The notes under the pieces: generated by a model | What the model was told of the DNA's origin: nothing | What the model saw: only the letters and a program-made list of their open reading frames with translations | Database searches by the model: none | Made by a program: the position numbers and the translations under genes | Part shown: in pieces, positions 1 to 7,367 of the stretch | How the letters are laid out: each line of letters starts with the position of its first letter | Numbering within the stretch: the stretch's first letter is position 1 | Source: JBDRZD01 sp964623395 | GTDB lineage: Bacteria > Hydrothermota > Hydrothermia > Hydrothermales > Hydrothermaceae | Assembly: GCA_964623395.1 (NCBI GenBank) | Contig: CAZUSI010000026.1 | Location: 1 to 19,078 of the forward strand | Direction of reading: 5' to 3' | Length of the DNA: 19,078 nt

Positions 1-12
1 AATTGTTTTCAT
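1..12 (-). CDS. Start of a gene running off the left edge (first 4 codons, Met-Lys-Thr-Ile)
   Basis: Only the ATG (12-10) and three further codons are inside the window, so the product cannot be named. The gene is inferred from context. The ATG sits 8 bases downstream of a TATAAT, which is itself 18 bases from a TTGAAA. The korA gene in this window has the same layout. There is no Shine-Dalgarno before the ATG, which fits the other operon-leading genes here. The Met-Lys start is also common for real starts. It could still be a chance ATG. Confidence 0.45.
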
Positions 13-20
13 TAAAATTA

Positions 21-50
21 ATTATAATAAAAATTTTATATTTTTTTCAA
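21..50 (-). promoter_or_regulatory. Sigma70-type promoter for the left-edge gene
   Basis: On the minus strand the -35 TTGAAA is at 50-45 and the -10 TATAAT at 26-21, with exactly 18 bases between. The -10 box ends 8 bases before the ATG at 12, so transcription would start about 1-2 bases before the start codon. TATAAT alone is weak evidence in DNA this AT-rich. The full match in boxes, spacing and distance to an ATG is what supports the call. Confidence 0.6.
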
Positions 51-196
51 ACAATAAATTTTAAAACTGTAAAAGTTATTCTTGATTTCATCTACAAATA
101 TTCCAAATTCTTATAATTGCTTCAAAATTTCATCACGCATGCTTATTCTTTATGCAATCTTAGTGGTTTAAAGGGTGACTTTTTAAATAATTTCTT
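51..196. other. Non-coding spacer downstream of the glycosyltransferase gene
   Basis: With the promoter and leader bases at 13-50, this is the largest gap in the window. I looked for a terminator after the minus-strand operon that ends at 197. I found only 4-base stems, for example around 60-76 and around a GCATGC near 137-142, with no GC-rich hairpin and T-tract. A 34-codon frame at 140-36 is broken by a TAA and is not called. No RNA gene or repeat was recognised. Confidence 0.6.
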
Positions 197-916
197 TTAC
201 CTCCTAATTTTTAAAAATCTAAAAAAGAAAAGTTTTAAAACTAAAAAAAATGCCTCAATTATTATTTTTTTTGACATTTTTGAAATACCAACTCTTCTTT
301 CAATAAAAATTATTGGATATTCCTTAATTTTAAATCCAAATTTTTTTGCATAAAAGGTTGTCTCTATTTGAAATCCATAACCTTCCGAATTTATTTTTTC
401 CCATGGAAGTGATTCCAAAACTTCTTTTTTCCATGCCTTAAATCCACCTGTTAAGTCCTTAACAGGGACACCTGTCATTATTCTTGCATAAACATTTGCA
501 AAATATGATATTAATAATCTTTTTATTGGCCAATTGACAACACTAACACCATTTAAATATCTTGAACCTATTACTAAATCGTTCCCCTTCTTAATTTCTT
601 CAATAAAACTATTTAAAACACTTGGTGAATGGGAAAAATCTGCATCCATTTGTATTATAATATCAAAATTATTTTCTATTCCCCATTTAAAACCTGTTTT
701 ATATGCTCTTCCAAGTCCTTCTTTTTTTTCTTTTAAAATCAAGTTAACCCTTTTATCTTCTTTCATTATTTCCTTAACAATTTCATAGGTCTTATCAGGC
801 GAATTGTCATCAACAACTAAAATGTTTGCATCAGGAAGAAATTTAAATATTTCTTTTATTATTTCTCTTATATTTTCCCTTTCATTATATGTTGGAATAA
901 CAACAAGAACTCTCAT
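197..916 (-). CDS. GT2 glycosyltransferase, polyprenol monophosphomannose synthase (Dpm1-like)
   Basis: Family knowledge predicts transfer of a sugar, typically mannose from GDP-mannose, onto a polyprenyl phosphate at the inner membrane face. The lipid-linked sugar then serves extracytoplasmic glycosyltransferases. In the 239-residue sequence I see the GT-A fold start (VVIPTYNE, 5-12), VVDDNSPD (34-41), the metal-binding DADFSHSP (91-98), GSRY (117-120), DLTGGFK (154-160) and the family-typical ERRVGISKMS (206-215). The order and length match single-domain bacterial and archaeal Dpm1 homologues. There is no C-terminal GtrA-like membrane domain, only a hydrophobic, basic tail (about 218-239) that could touch the membrane. 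Its ATG overlaps the stop of the upstream protease as ATGA, so the two are probably translationally coupled. A dolichyl-phosphate-glucose synthase cannot be excluded. The manC gene near 18 kb would supply GDP-mannose. Confidence 0.85.
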   Translation of the reverse strand: MRVLVVIPTYNERENIREIIKEIFKFLPDANILVVDDNSPDKTYEIVKEIMKEDKRVNLILKEKKEGLGRAYKTGFKWGIENNFDIIIQMDADFSHSPSVLNSFIEEIKKGNDLVIGSRYLNGVSVVNWPIKRLLISYFANVYARIMTGVPVKDLTGGFKAWKKEVLESLPWEKINSEGYGFQIETTFYAKKFGFKIKEYPIIFIERRVGISKMSKKIIIEAFFLVLKLFFFRFLKIRR

Positions 917-3900
917 TTTAAAATTGAAAATTTAAAAAATCCCTTTTTCTTCCCAAATTCCCATCTTAAAATATAAATACCAGATTTTTCTTCTTTAAAA
1001 TCAATATCAAATTCATTAAATTCATTTCCCTTTATAAAATATTTATAACTTTTCAATTTAATTCCTGAAAATGTCCAAAGTTCCAATTTTAAATAACCTG
1101 AATTTTCAAAAAATACCCTTAAAGTTGCACTATTACCCTTTACAATTGATGGATATATGTAAACTTTTTCTTTTTCTTCTCTTTGAATTGGTGTTAAAAT
1201 TTTTTTGAAAAATGAAGTGTTTTGATTATCATATCCTATTTTTGGAAAGATTATTGAATCTGCATTTATATTAAATACATGGATTTCACATAATTTTGAA
1301 AATGCTGATATTTCATATTTTCCATCATTATTTGCATCAGTCAATATAGCATTTCCATTGTTTAAAATATGCAATGGAAAATATGGGTTACTTTTTAAAT
1401 CTTCATAAATATGGGAAAATTTTAAAGAATCAGGATATGAAATTGAAATTTTATTGTTTAAATAAAAGGTTAAAGGAATTGAATAAGGGCTCAAATTTTT
1501 GTCTCTTTTAATTTTTAAAGGGAATTCATTTACAAAACTCCCATTATGATTTAATAATATTAAACTGTCATCCTTTAAAAATGCTATTTCATAATATCCA
1601 TCTTTATCAAAATCAAGAACACTTAAAGAAGAAAATTTTCCATTTTTCAAATTTTTCTCTCCTTCAATTTCGCCCTTTGAATTGATTATATAAAATTTAC
1701 CATCCCCTCTTAAAATTCCTATTTCATATTCCCCATCAGAATCAAAATCACATACAAGAGGAATTGAATTGGTATTTAAAAGGGTTGGATAAAGGCATGG
1801 AAATCCTTCTTTTTCTTTAAGTTCTTTATCTATTAAATTTAAAATCCCATTTTCATTTAAAATAACAAGATATTTTTCATTTCCTTCACTAAATACTGCA
1901 AGACCTTTTCCAGGACTATTTGTAAAAAACTTTTTAATATTTAAATTTAAAGGATTTAATATATATGTATTTCCATCTTCACATGAAAATATAATTTCGT
2001 TTGCTTCTATAAAATTATAAATTAAAGGTGGGGAAGTAATTTTTGAAAAAGATAAGGGAAATCCTGGAAAATTTTGAGGAGATGGTTTTGTTAGTGAATA
2101 AACTCTTAAATATTTATCTGTTGCAATAACAATTTCATAAATTCCATCATTGTTAAAATCATAAAAGGCAGGAGGAAAACTTATTTCTTCTTTTTGAAAT
2201 TTTATATATGGATTGTTTCCATAATTTGTTCCATCATTTTTTAAAATATACATTCTTCCACCACCAATTTCTTCACCATAAAAATCAAATGTTTTTTTAC
2301 CTATTAATATAAATTCGCCATTTCCATCATTATCTATATCTAAGAAATTTATAAATGTTTCGTCAAAATAATTTCCAGAATCACGAAAAGGAATGTCACA
2401 AATTATTGGAAATGGCTTTAAATAAATATCCCTTTTATATCTAAAACTAATAAATTCATTTGAAGGAGAACCTATTTCTTTTAATTCAATAAAGGATTTT
2501 CCCTTATTATAACTTTCAGAAGAAGGGCATGTAAATATTCCAAATTTATCATTATTTCCCTCATAAAAAACATCAAATTTTGAACCAAACCATGTATATG
2601 GATATTCTGTCCATTTATCTAAATCTTGAATGCAATCTGCTTCTTCAACATCAACTCCTTTATGAATTTCATTTGAATTTACTTCCCAATAGTAGTTATA
2701 CACAATATTTTCATCAACATGCCATATTAAAAGACCAAAACCAGGCAATACAAAATCATAGTTTCCATAAGGAGAAATTAAAACCCCTTTTTTTTTAAAA
2801 TATTTTAAATTGTCATACAAATTTTTTCTAAATTCCAGTAAAAAATATTCTCTTGAATCAATTGGAACCATTAAAAGACGAATTCCATAAATGCTATCAG
2901 GTAAATAATTTATTGTATCATTTACATAAGGATTTGAAGGATATATTTTTATTATTGAATCAAATCCAGAACCATATATTGTATCAATTAAATTATCAAG
3001 AAAACCAAATCCCCATAAAGGATCATAAATTTCCCATGCATCCGGATCAAAATATCTTTTTGGCATAAATCTCATTATATAATCTATCCATAATTTTGTC
3101 CATCCACCATAAAAACTTGGAATTATTCCAGAGATTCTTGCAGTATCACCTGTAGGTGTCTTTTCTAAAATTTCAGCCCATCCACCACTTCCCATTAAAT
3201 CCCATGCACCAACACCTGTTGAATATCCATAAATGTTATAAAGGTCTGTTAAATAAAAGGCATCATGACCAAATTCATGGAATAAAAGTCCTTGTAATTT
3301 TGCAAAAAATCCATCCTGAGAGCCAGTTTCAGGTAATATTATTCCTCCTGCAATTGTATCCCTTTGATTGTTTAAAACAATATAAGGGGAACCAAGATAA
3401 TACTCAATTGCTCCCTGTGGTATTGTAACAGTTGCTATATCAAAAGGTGTATCCCAGAAAATATCGGTTTGCCATGTGCTTCCTGCATGAAATATTATTA
3501 TAACATCCTTTATCCCTTCCAAATGATCCCTTATACCATTATTGTTTAAATCGTTGAAATTGATACTTTCATCATTATCTGCTAAAAAAAGAGCATCTTT
3601 GAAAAGCTTTATAAGACCTATATCAAAATTTGATGTATCTCCATAATATCTCATTGGATATGGTAAAATATAAAAGGAATCATTTTTATCAGGTTTAACA
3701 GTATATTCAATTTTTATTCTTCCATAAGAAATTGCTGAAATGAATGCCTTTAATGCCTCTAATGAGTTTTCAAAATATTTTTTATCATGAGGTGGTTCAT
3801 AAAATAAGGAATTTGTATCTCCAATAGAATCAGCATTTCCCTTTAAATTAAACCATCCATTTCCTGTTGTTAAAGGGTCATCAGGTTCTTCCCTTTTAAA

Positions 3901-4143
3901 CCCAACTCTTATTGCAAGTATATGAATCTTTGCAGTATCATTTTGTTTTTTTAAATTTTTGTTTCCATAAATTTCTTTAAATTCAATTATTTTTCTTATT
4001 TTATTTTTATTAAATTTTAAAAATCTTTTCCTAACCTTTATATCCTTTTTTAAAGAAATTTCTGATTTTTTTGAAGGTAAAGTTTTTAAAGGGTAAGAGA
4101 AAAGAAAAGAAGAAAAAATTATAAGAAAAAATATTTTTTTCAT
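913..4143 (-). CDS. Secreted M6-like zinc metalloprotease with FG-GAP-type repeats and C-terminal sorting domain
   Basis: This is a 1076-residue exported protease. I start it at the ATG at 4143, not the in-frame ATG at 4182, because 4143 opens a clean signal peptide (MKKIFFLIIFSSFLFS) and a promoter lies between the two ATGs. The M6 domain has HEFGH (289-293), then a WDLMGSGGW segment (314-322) and GLLIWHVD (470-477), as in immune-inhibitor-A-like peptidases. Five Asp-rich calcium-loop motifs of the FG-GAP/VCBS type follow, near 602, 662, 799, 844 and 936 (for example DIDNDG and DFDSDG), suggesting a beta-propeller. The last ~85 residues, from YIYPS to GFFKFSILK with an internal SGIY, resemble the Por-secretion-type C-terminal sorting domain. 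I infer a surface-attached or secreted digestive protease, with the substrate unknown. No type IX secretion gene is visible here, so the export route is open. Confidence 0.88.
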   Translation of the reverse strand: MKKIFFLIIFSSFLFSYPLKTLPSKKSEISLKKDIKVRKRFLKFNKNKIRKIIEFKEIYGNKNLKKQNDTAKIHILAIRVGFKREEPDDPLTTGNGWFNLKGNADSIGDTNSLFYEPPHDKKYFENSLEALKAFISAISYGRIKIEYTVKPDKNDSFYILPYPMRYYGDTSNFDIGLIKLFKDALFLADNDESINFNDLNNNGIRDHLEGIKDVIIIFHAGSTWQTDIFWDTPFDIATVTIPQGAIEYYLGSPYIVLNNQRDTIAGGIILPETGSQDGFFAKLQGLLFHEFGHDAFYLTDLYNIYGYSTGVGAWDLMGSGGWAEILEKTPTGDTARISGIIPSFYGGWTKLWIDYIMRFMPKRYFDPDAWEIYDPLWGFGFLDNLIDTIYGSGFDSIIKIYPSNPYVNDTINYLPDSIYGIRLLMVPIDSREYFLLEFRKNLYDNLKYFKKKGVLISPYGNYDFVLPGFGLLIWHVDENIVYNYYWEVNSNEIHKGVDVEEADCIQDLDKWTEYPYTWFGSKFDVFYEGNNDKFGIFTCPSSESYNKGKSFIELKEIGSPSNEFISFRYKRDIYLKPFPIICDIPFRDSGNYFDETFINFLDIDNDGNGEFILIGKKTFDFYGEEIGGGRMYILKNDGTNYGNNPYIKFQKEEISFPPAFYDFNNDGIYEIVIATDKYLRVYSLTKPSPQNFPGFPLSFSKITSPPLIYNFIEANEIIFSCEDGNTYILNPLNLNIKKFFTNSPGKGLAVFSEGNEKYLVILNENGILNLIDKELKEKEGFPCLYPTLLNTNSIPLVCDFDSDGEYEIGILRGDGKFYIINSKGEIEGEKNLKNGKFSSLSVLDFDKDGYYEIAFLKDDSLILLNHNGSFVNEFPLKIKRDKNLSPYSIPLTFYLNNKISISYPDSLKFSHIYEDLKSNPYFPLHILNNGNAILTDANNDGKYEISAFSKLCEIHVFNINADSIIFPKIGYDNQNTSFFKKILTPIQREEKEKVYIYPSIVKGNSATLRVFFENSGYLKLELWTFSGIKLKSYKYFIKGNEFNEFDIDFKEEKSGIYILRWEFGKKKGFFKFSILK

Positions 4144-4152
4144 AAGTAGAAA

Positions 4153-4182
4153 ATTATATTGATTTGATTTAATAAATTTCAA
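4153..4182 (-). promoter_or_regulatory. Promoter for the metalloprotease-glycosyltransferase operon
   Basis: On the minus strand the -35 TTGAAA is at 4182-4177 and the -10 TATAAT at 4158-4153, spaced by 18 bases. The -10 ends 9 bases before the ATG at 4143, giving a predicted 5' leader of only about 2-3 bases. No Shine-Dalgarno is present. The promoter overlaps the divergent promoter of the UDP-glucose dehydrogenase gene and decides the protease start. Confidence 0.65.
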
Positions 4183-4193
4183 ATTGTTATAAT
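4164..4193 (+). promoter_or_regulatory. Promoter for the UDP-xylose operon, predicted leaderless
   Basis: The -35-like TTGATT (4164-4169) and the -10 TATAAT (4188-4193) are 18 bases apart. The ATG at 4200 begins at the seventh base after the -10, where transcription would be expected to start, so the mRNA is probably leaderless. There is no Shine-Dalgarno. The site occupies the same DNA as the opposing protease promoter, so the two should compete for RNA polymerase. Confidence 0.65.
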
Positions 4194-4199
4194 TTAACT

Positions 4200-5519
4200 A
4201 TGAAAAATTTTAAAATTGGTGTCGTTGGTGTAGGAAGAGTTGGTCTTGTTACAGCAGCAGGTTTTGCTGATAAGGGATTTTTTGTTTATGGAGTTGATAA
4301 GGATTTAAAAAAGATTGAAAAGTTAAAAAGATTAGAGGCACCCTTTTATGAACCTGGTCTTGATGAATTGATTAAAAGAAATTCTGATAAACTTTTTTTT
4401 ACAAATAATTTAAAGGAAATAATTCATGAATGTGATATACTTTTTATATGTGTAGGAACACCACAAAGAGAAGATGGCTCTGCTGATTTATCCTATGTTG
4501 AAGAAGTTTCAAGAGAAATTGCACAAAATATTGAAAAATATGTATTAATTGTTGAAAAATCAACGGTTCCTGTTGCAACAAGCGAATGGATTAAAAAAAT
4601 AATGAAACTTTATCTTAAAAAGAATGTTCCCTATGATGTTGCTTCAAATCCTGAATTTTTAAGAGAAGGTAGAGCAGTCTATGATTTTATGAATCCTGAT
4701 AGAATTGTTATAGGAGTTGAAAGTGAAAAAGCAAAGGAAATTCTACTTGAAATATATAAGGATTTTAACTCAGAAATTGTTATAACTGATATAAAAACTG
4801 CTGAAATTATAAAGCATGCTTCAAATGCATTTTTGGCAACAAAAATATCATTTATAAATATGATTGCTGATTTATGTGAAAAAGTTGGTGCTGATGTTGA
4901 TCTTGTTGCATATGGAATGGGACTTGATAAAAGGATAGGTAAGGAATTTTTAAAGGCAGGAATAGGTTATGGTGGTTCATGTTTTCCAAAGGATATAAAG
5001 GCATTTAAAAAAATTGGAGAAGAATATAAACTTGATTTTTCACTTCTTGAATGTGTTGATAGAATAAATTCTCAAAGACCATATAAATTTTTTGAAAAGG
5101 TAAAAGAGGCATTGTGGAGTGTAAGGGATAAAGTTTTATGTATATGGGGACTTTCCTTTAAACCTGATACAGATGATATAAGGGAAGCACCAAGTATAAA
5201 AATTGTTAAAATTTTATACGATGAAGGTGCAATTTTAAATTTATACGATCCAAAGGCAATCTTTAATTTTAAAGAAATTTTTCCTGAAAATCAAAGAATA
5301 AGATATTTTAATTCTGCTTATGAAGCAGCAAAAAATTCTCATGCAATATTAATACTTACTGAATGGGATGAATTTAAAAATATTGATTTTGATAAATTAA
5401 AAAGTTTGGTTCAGATACCAATAATTGTTGATGGAAGAAATATTTTTAAAAAGGAAGAGATTAATAAAAGGGGTTTTTCCTATTATCCAATGGGTAAAAA
5501 GCCATGCGAGTGCTTTTAA
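4200..5519 (+). CDS. ugd: UDP-glucose 6-dehydrogenase
   Basis: This enzyme oxidises UDP-glucose to UDP-glucuronate with two NAD+. The 439 residues carry the complete signature of the family. They include the Rossmann motif GVGRVG (9-14), CVGTP (84-88), STVP (121-124), SNPEFLREG (149-157), the lysine in EIIKHASNAF (K205, N209), and GIGYGGSCFPKD with the catalytic cysteine at 261 and aspartate at 265. The C-terminal UDP-binding domain includes GLSFKPDTDDIREAPS. Length and motif order are normal. The start is fixed by the promoter that ends 6 bases upstream. It overlaps the UDP-glucuronate decarboxylase gene by 16 bases, so its product feeds the next enzyme directly. Family members acting on UDP-ManNAc exist, but the neighbour favours UDP-glucose. 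Confidence 0.93.
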   Translation: MKNFKIGVVGVGRVGLVTAAGFADKGFFVYGVDKDLKKIEKLKRLEAPFYEPGLDELIKRNSDKLFFTNNLKEIIHECDILFICVGTPQREDGSADLSYVEEVSREIAQNIEKYVLIVEKSTVPVATSEWIKKIMKLYLKKNVPYDVASNPEFLREGRAVYDFMNPDRIVIGVESEKAKEILLEIYKDFNSEIVITDIKTAEIIKHASNAFLATKISFINMIADLCEKVGADVDLVAYGMGLDKRIGKEFLKAGIGYGGSCFPKDIKAFKKIGEEYKLDFSLLECVDRINSQRPYKFFEKVKEALWSVRDKVLCIWGLSFKPDTDDIREAPSIKIVKILYDEGAILNLYDPKAIFNFKEIFPENQRIRYFNSAYEAAKNSHAILILTEWDEFKNIDFDKLKSLVQIPIIVDGRNIFKKEEINKRGFSYYPMGKKPCECF

Positions 5520-6436
5520 CAGGTATTGCTGGATTTATAGGTTCTCATCTTGCTGAAAGATTTTTAAAAGAAGGAAATTGTGTTCTTGGTATTGACAATT
5601 TTTTAACAGGTAAAGAAGAAAATCTAAAAGTTCTTTTAAAATATAAAAATTTTGAATTTAAAAAGATTAGTGTTGAAGATTTTAAAGAAGATGATAAATT
5701 TGATTTGATAGTTCATCTTGCATCATGTGCTTCACCAAAAGATTATTTAAATTATCCAGTTGAAACGATGAGTGCAAATTCAATTGGAACATGGAATTTA
5801 CTTGAAATATCAAAAAAATATAATTCAAGATTTGTTTATGGCTCTACATCAGAAGTATATGGTGATCCAAAAGAATTTCCACAAAAGGAAAGTTATTATG
5901 GGAATGTAAATCCTATCGGTCCAAGAAGTGTTTATGATGAAGCAAAAAGGTTTGGTGAAGCATTAAGTATTCTTTATTATAGAAAATTTAATGTTGATGT
6001 AAGAATAATAAGAATTTTTAATACATATGGACCAAGAATGAAAATGGATGATGGAAGGGTAGTGCCAAATTTTATAATACAGGCATTAAAAAATGAAGAT
6101 TTAACAGTTTATGGAGATGGAAATCAGACAAGGAGTTTTTGTTATATAGATGATATGGTTGAAGGAATTTATAGAATATGTGTTAAAGATAAAATAAATG
6201 AAAGGGTAATAAATCTTGGAAATCCAAATGAAATAAAAATAATTGAACTTGCAAAAATAATTTTAGAATTAACTTCTTCAAAATCAAATATAAAATTTTA
6301 TCCTTTACCAGAGGATGACCCAAAAAGAAGGTGTCCTGATATTGAAAGGGCAAAAAGGGAAATTGAATGGGAGCCAAAAATAAACCTTTACGAAGGTTTA
6401 AAAAGGACAATTGAATATTTCAAATCTATTTTATAA
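5504..6436 (+). CDS. uxs: UDP-glucuronate decarboxylase (UDP-xylose synthase)
   Basis: This is an extended short-chain dehydrogenase that converts UDP-glucuronate to UDP-xylose and CO2, with NAD+ recycled in the active site. Visible features are the GIAGFIGSHLAE nucleotide-binding loop (7-18), STSEVYGDP (114-122), NVNPIGPRS (134-142) and the catalytic YDEAK (Y144, K148). The arginine-rich substrate site NQTRSFCYIDD (207-217) is also present. STSEVYGDP, GNVNPIGPRS and the RSF segment are the features that separate UDP-glucuronate decarboxylases from UDP-glucose epimerases and dTDP-glucose dehydratases. At 310 residues it is a soluble bacterial form without a membrane anchor. The ATG lies inside the end of ugd in another frame, so coupling is likely. 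Its 3' end overlaps the convergent DUF4015 gene by 11 bases. Confidence 0.88.
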   Translation: MRVLLTGIAGFIGSHLAERFLKEGNCVLGIDNFLTGKEENLKVLLKYKNFEFKKISVEDFKEDDKFDLIVHLASCASPKDYLNYPVETMSANSIGTWNLLEISKKYNSRFVYGSTSEVYGDPKEFPQKESYYGNVNPIGPRSVYDEAKRFGEALSILYYRKFNVDVRIIRIFNTYGPRMKMDDGRVVPNFIIQALKNEDLTVYGDGNQTRSFCYIDDMVEGIYRICVKDKINERVINLGNPNEIKIIELAKIILELTSSKSNIKFYPLPEDDPKRRCPDIERAKREIEWEPKINLYEGLKRTIEYFKSIL

Positions 6437-7367
6437 AATTTTTTATTTCCTTTAAAGCTTCAATTGCGTATTTGTATTCTCCTCTTGCATTCCATATTAT
6501 TATTTTTTCTGCTCCTGCAAGAATTGCCCCTTTTATTTGGTCCATTATATATTCCTTTCCAAAATTTTTTGATTTATAATTGAATCCTTGAACATAAGCC
6601 TCGACTTTTAATTTGCCCCTTTTTTTTGCAATATTTACCCCTTCAAAATATATTGCCATTTCTCTTATTTTACCTGCCTCTTTTAAAAAATTTTCACCAA
6701 AATGTGAAGGATAAAGCATAATTGCTATTCTATCAGAATATTTTGAAATTTCTTCAATCTTTTGTCCTTCCCTTTTAACAGAATTCCAAAAGACCGAAAA
6801 ACCAAAGAGGCAAGGCGTTATGATTACATTGTATTTTTTTAATTTTAAAAATGCTTTTCTCAAAAATTCCTTTAATGCCTCCTCTTTTTCTAAATTTAAT
6901 GGATTTTTTAATTCCATATCTTCTAAATCACCATCAGATGGAAACCTCAAATAATCAAAATGAATTTCTTTAACATTGCATTTTGCAGCAAATTCAGCAA
7001 TTTCAATATTATAATTCCAATTTAAAGTGTCAAAGGGGTTTAACCATGTATTTCCATGAATATCCTTCCATAAATTTTTATTTTTTTTACTTAAAATTGC
7101 CCTTTCTGGCTCTTTTAAAGGTAAACCATTATCAAGAAAACATACTATTCTTACAATAAAATATATGTTTTTTTCTTCACATTTTTTTGAAATTCCCTTT
7201 AACTCTTCTTCGCTAAACCATATTTTCCCATGTTCAGTTTTTAAATCAAGAACAATCAAATTTATTATGCCTGAATCTGCAAGTGAATATATTTTTTCCA
7301 TATAACTTTTATTTTTTGAGACAAACGGATTTAAATAAAGACCCATTAAAAGAAATTTTTCAAACAT
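6426..7367 (-). CDS. DUF4015 putative glycoside-hydrolase-like TIM-barrel protein
   Basis: This 313-residue protein resembles the DUF4015 'putative glycosyl hydrolase' family. The supporting segments are the beta-1-like GLYLNPFV near the start, IHFDYLRFPSDG (around 144-155), and MLYPSHFGENF followed by a C-terminal VEAYVQGF. The Asp in FDYLRFP and the YPSHF segment are the conserved family spots I can recognise. The enzymatic activity of this family is not established, and I do not assign a substrate. Many relatives carry a signal peptide, but this one has none that I can see, so it looks cytoplasmic. A second in-frame ATG at 7346 overlaps the rpe stop as TAATG and would begin the protein at MGLYLNPF, which is also a plausible start. 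It is the last gene of the six-gene operon. Confidence 0.7.
   Translation of the reverse strand: MFEKFLLMGLYLNPFVSKNKSYMEKIYSLADSGIINLIVLDLKTEHGKIWFSEEELKGISKKCEEKNIYFIVRIVCFLDNGLPLKEPERAILSKKNKNLWKDIHGNTWLNPFDTLNWNYNIEIAEFAAKCNVKEIHFDYLRFPSDGDLEDMELKNPLNLEKEEALKEFLRKAFLKLKKYNVIITPCLFGFSVFWNSVKREGQKIEEISKYSDRIAIMLYPSHFGENFLKEAGKIREMAIYFEGVNIAKKRGKLKVEAYVQGFNYKSKNFGKEYIMDQIKGAILAGAEKIIIWNARGEYKYAIEALKEIKNFIK

Noticed and set aside
60..76. Small inverted repeat (AACT...AGTT) as a possible terminator
   Set aside because: Only a 4-base AT-rich stem without a following T-tract; such repeats are frequent here.
36..140. Minus-strand frame starting MRDEILKQL, then a TAA, then 24 more open codons with coding-like text
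   Set aside because: Nine codons before the stop, no ribosome binding site, and it runs into the predicted promoter. It could be a decayed remnant, but a frame this short proves nothing in DNA this AT-rich.
199..207. AGGAGGTAA at the end of the glycosyltransferase gene, looking like an orphan ribosome binding site
   Set aside because: It encodes the final Arg-Arg and stop, and no ATG, GTG or TTG follows at a usable distance with an open frame.
117..353. 78-codon plus-strand open frame
   Set aside because: It lies antisense to the end of the glycosyltransferase gene, with a low-complexity Phe/Lys-rich translation, no ribosome binding site and no family resemblance.
2580..3428. Three plus-strand open frames of 71-90 codons inside the protease gene
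   Set aside because: All are antisense to the protease, with His/Gln/Leu-rich translations typical of reading a coding strand backwards.
4144..4182. Upstream ATG that would add 13 residues to the protease
   Set aside because: It would put a charged leader in front of a clean signal peptide, and the promoter -35 overlaps that ATG itself.
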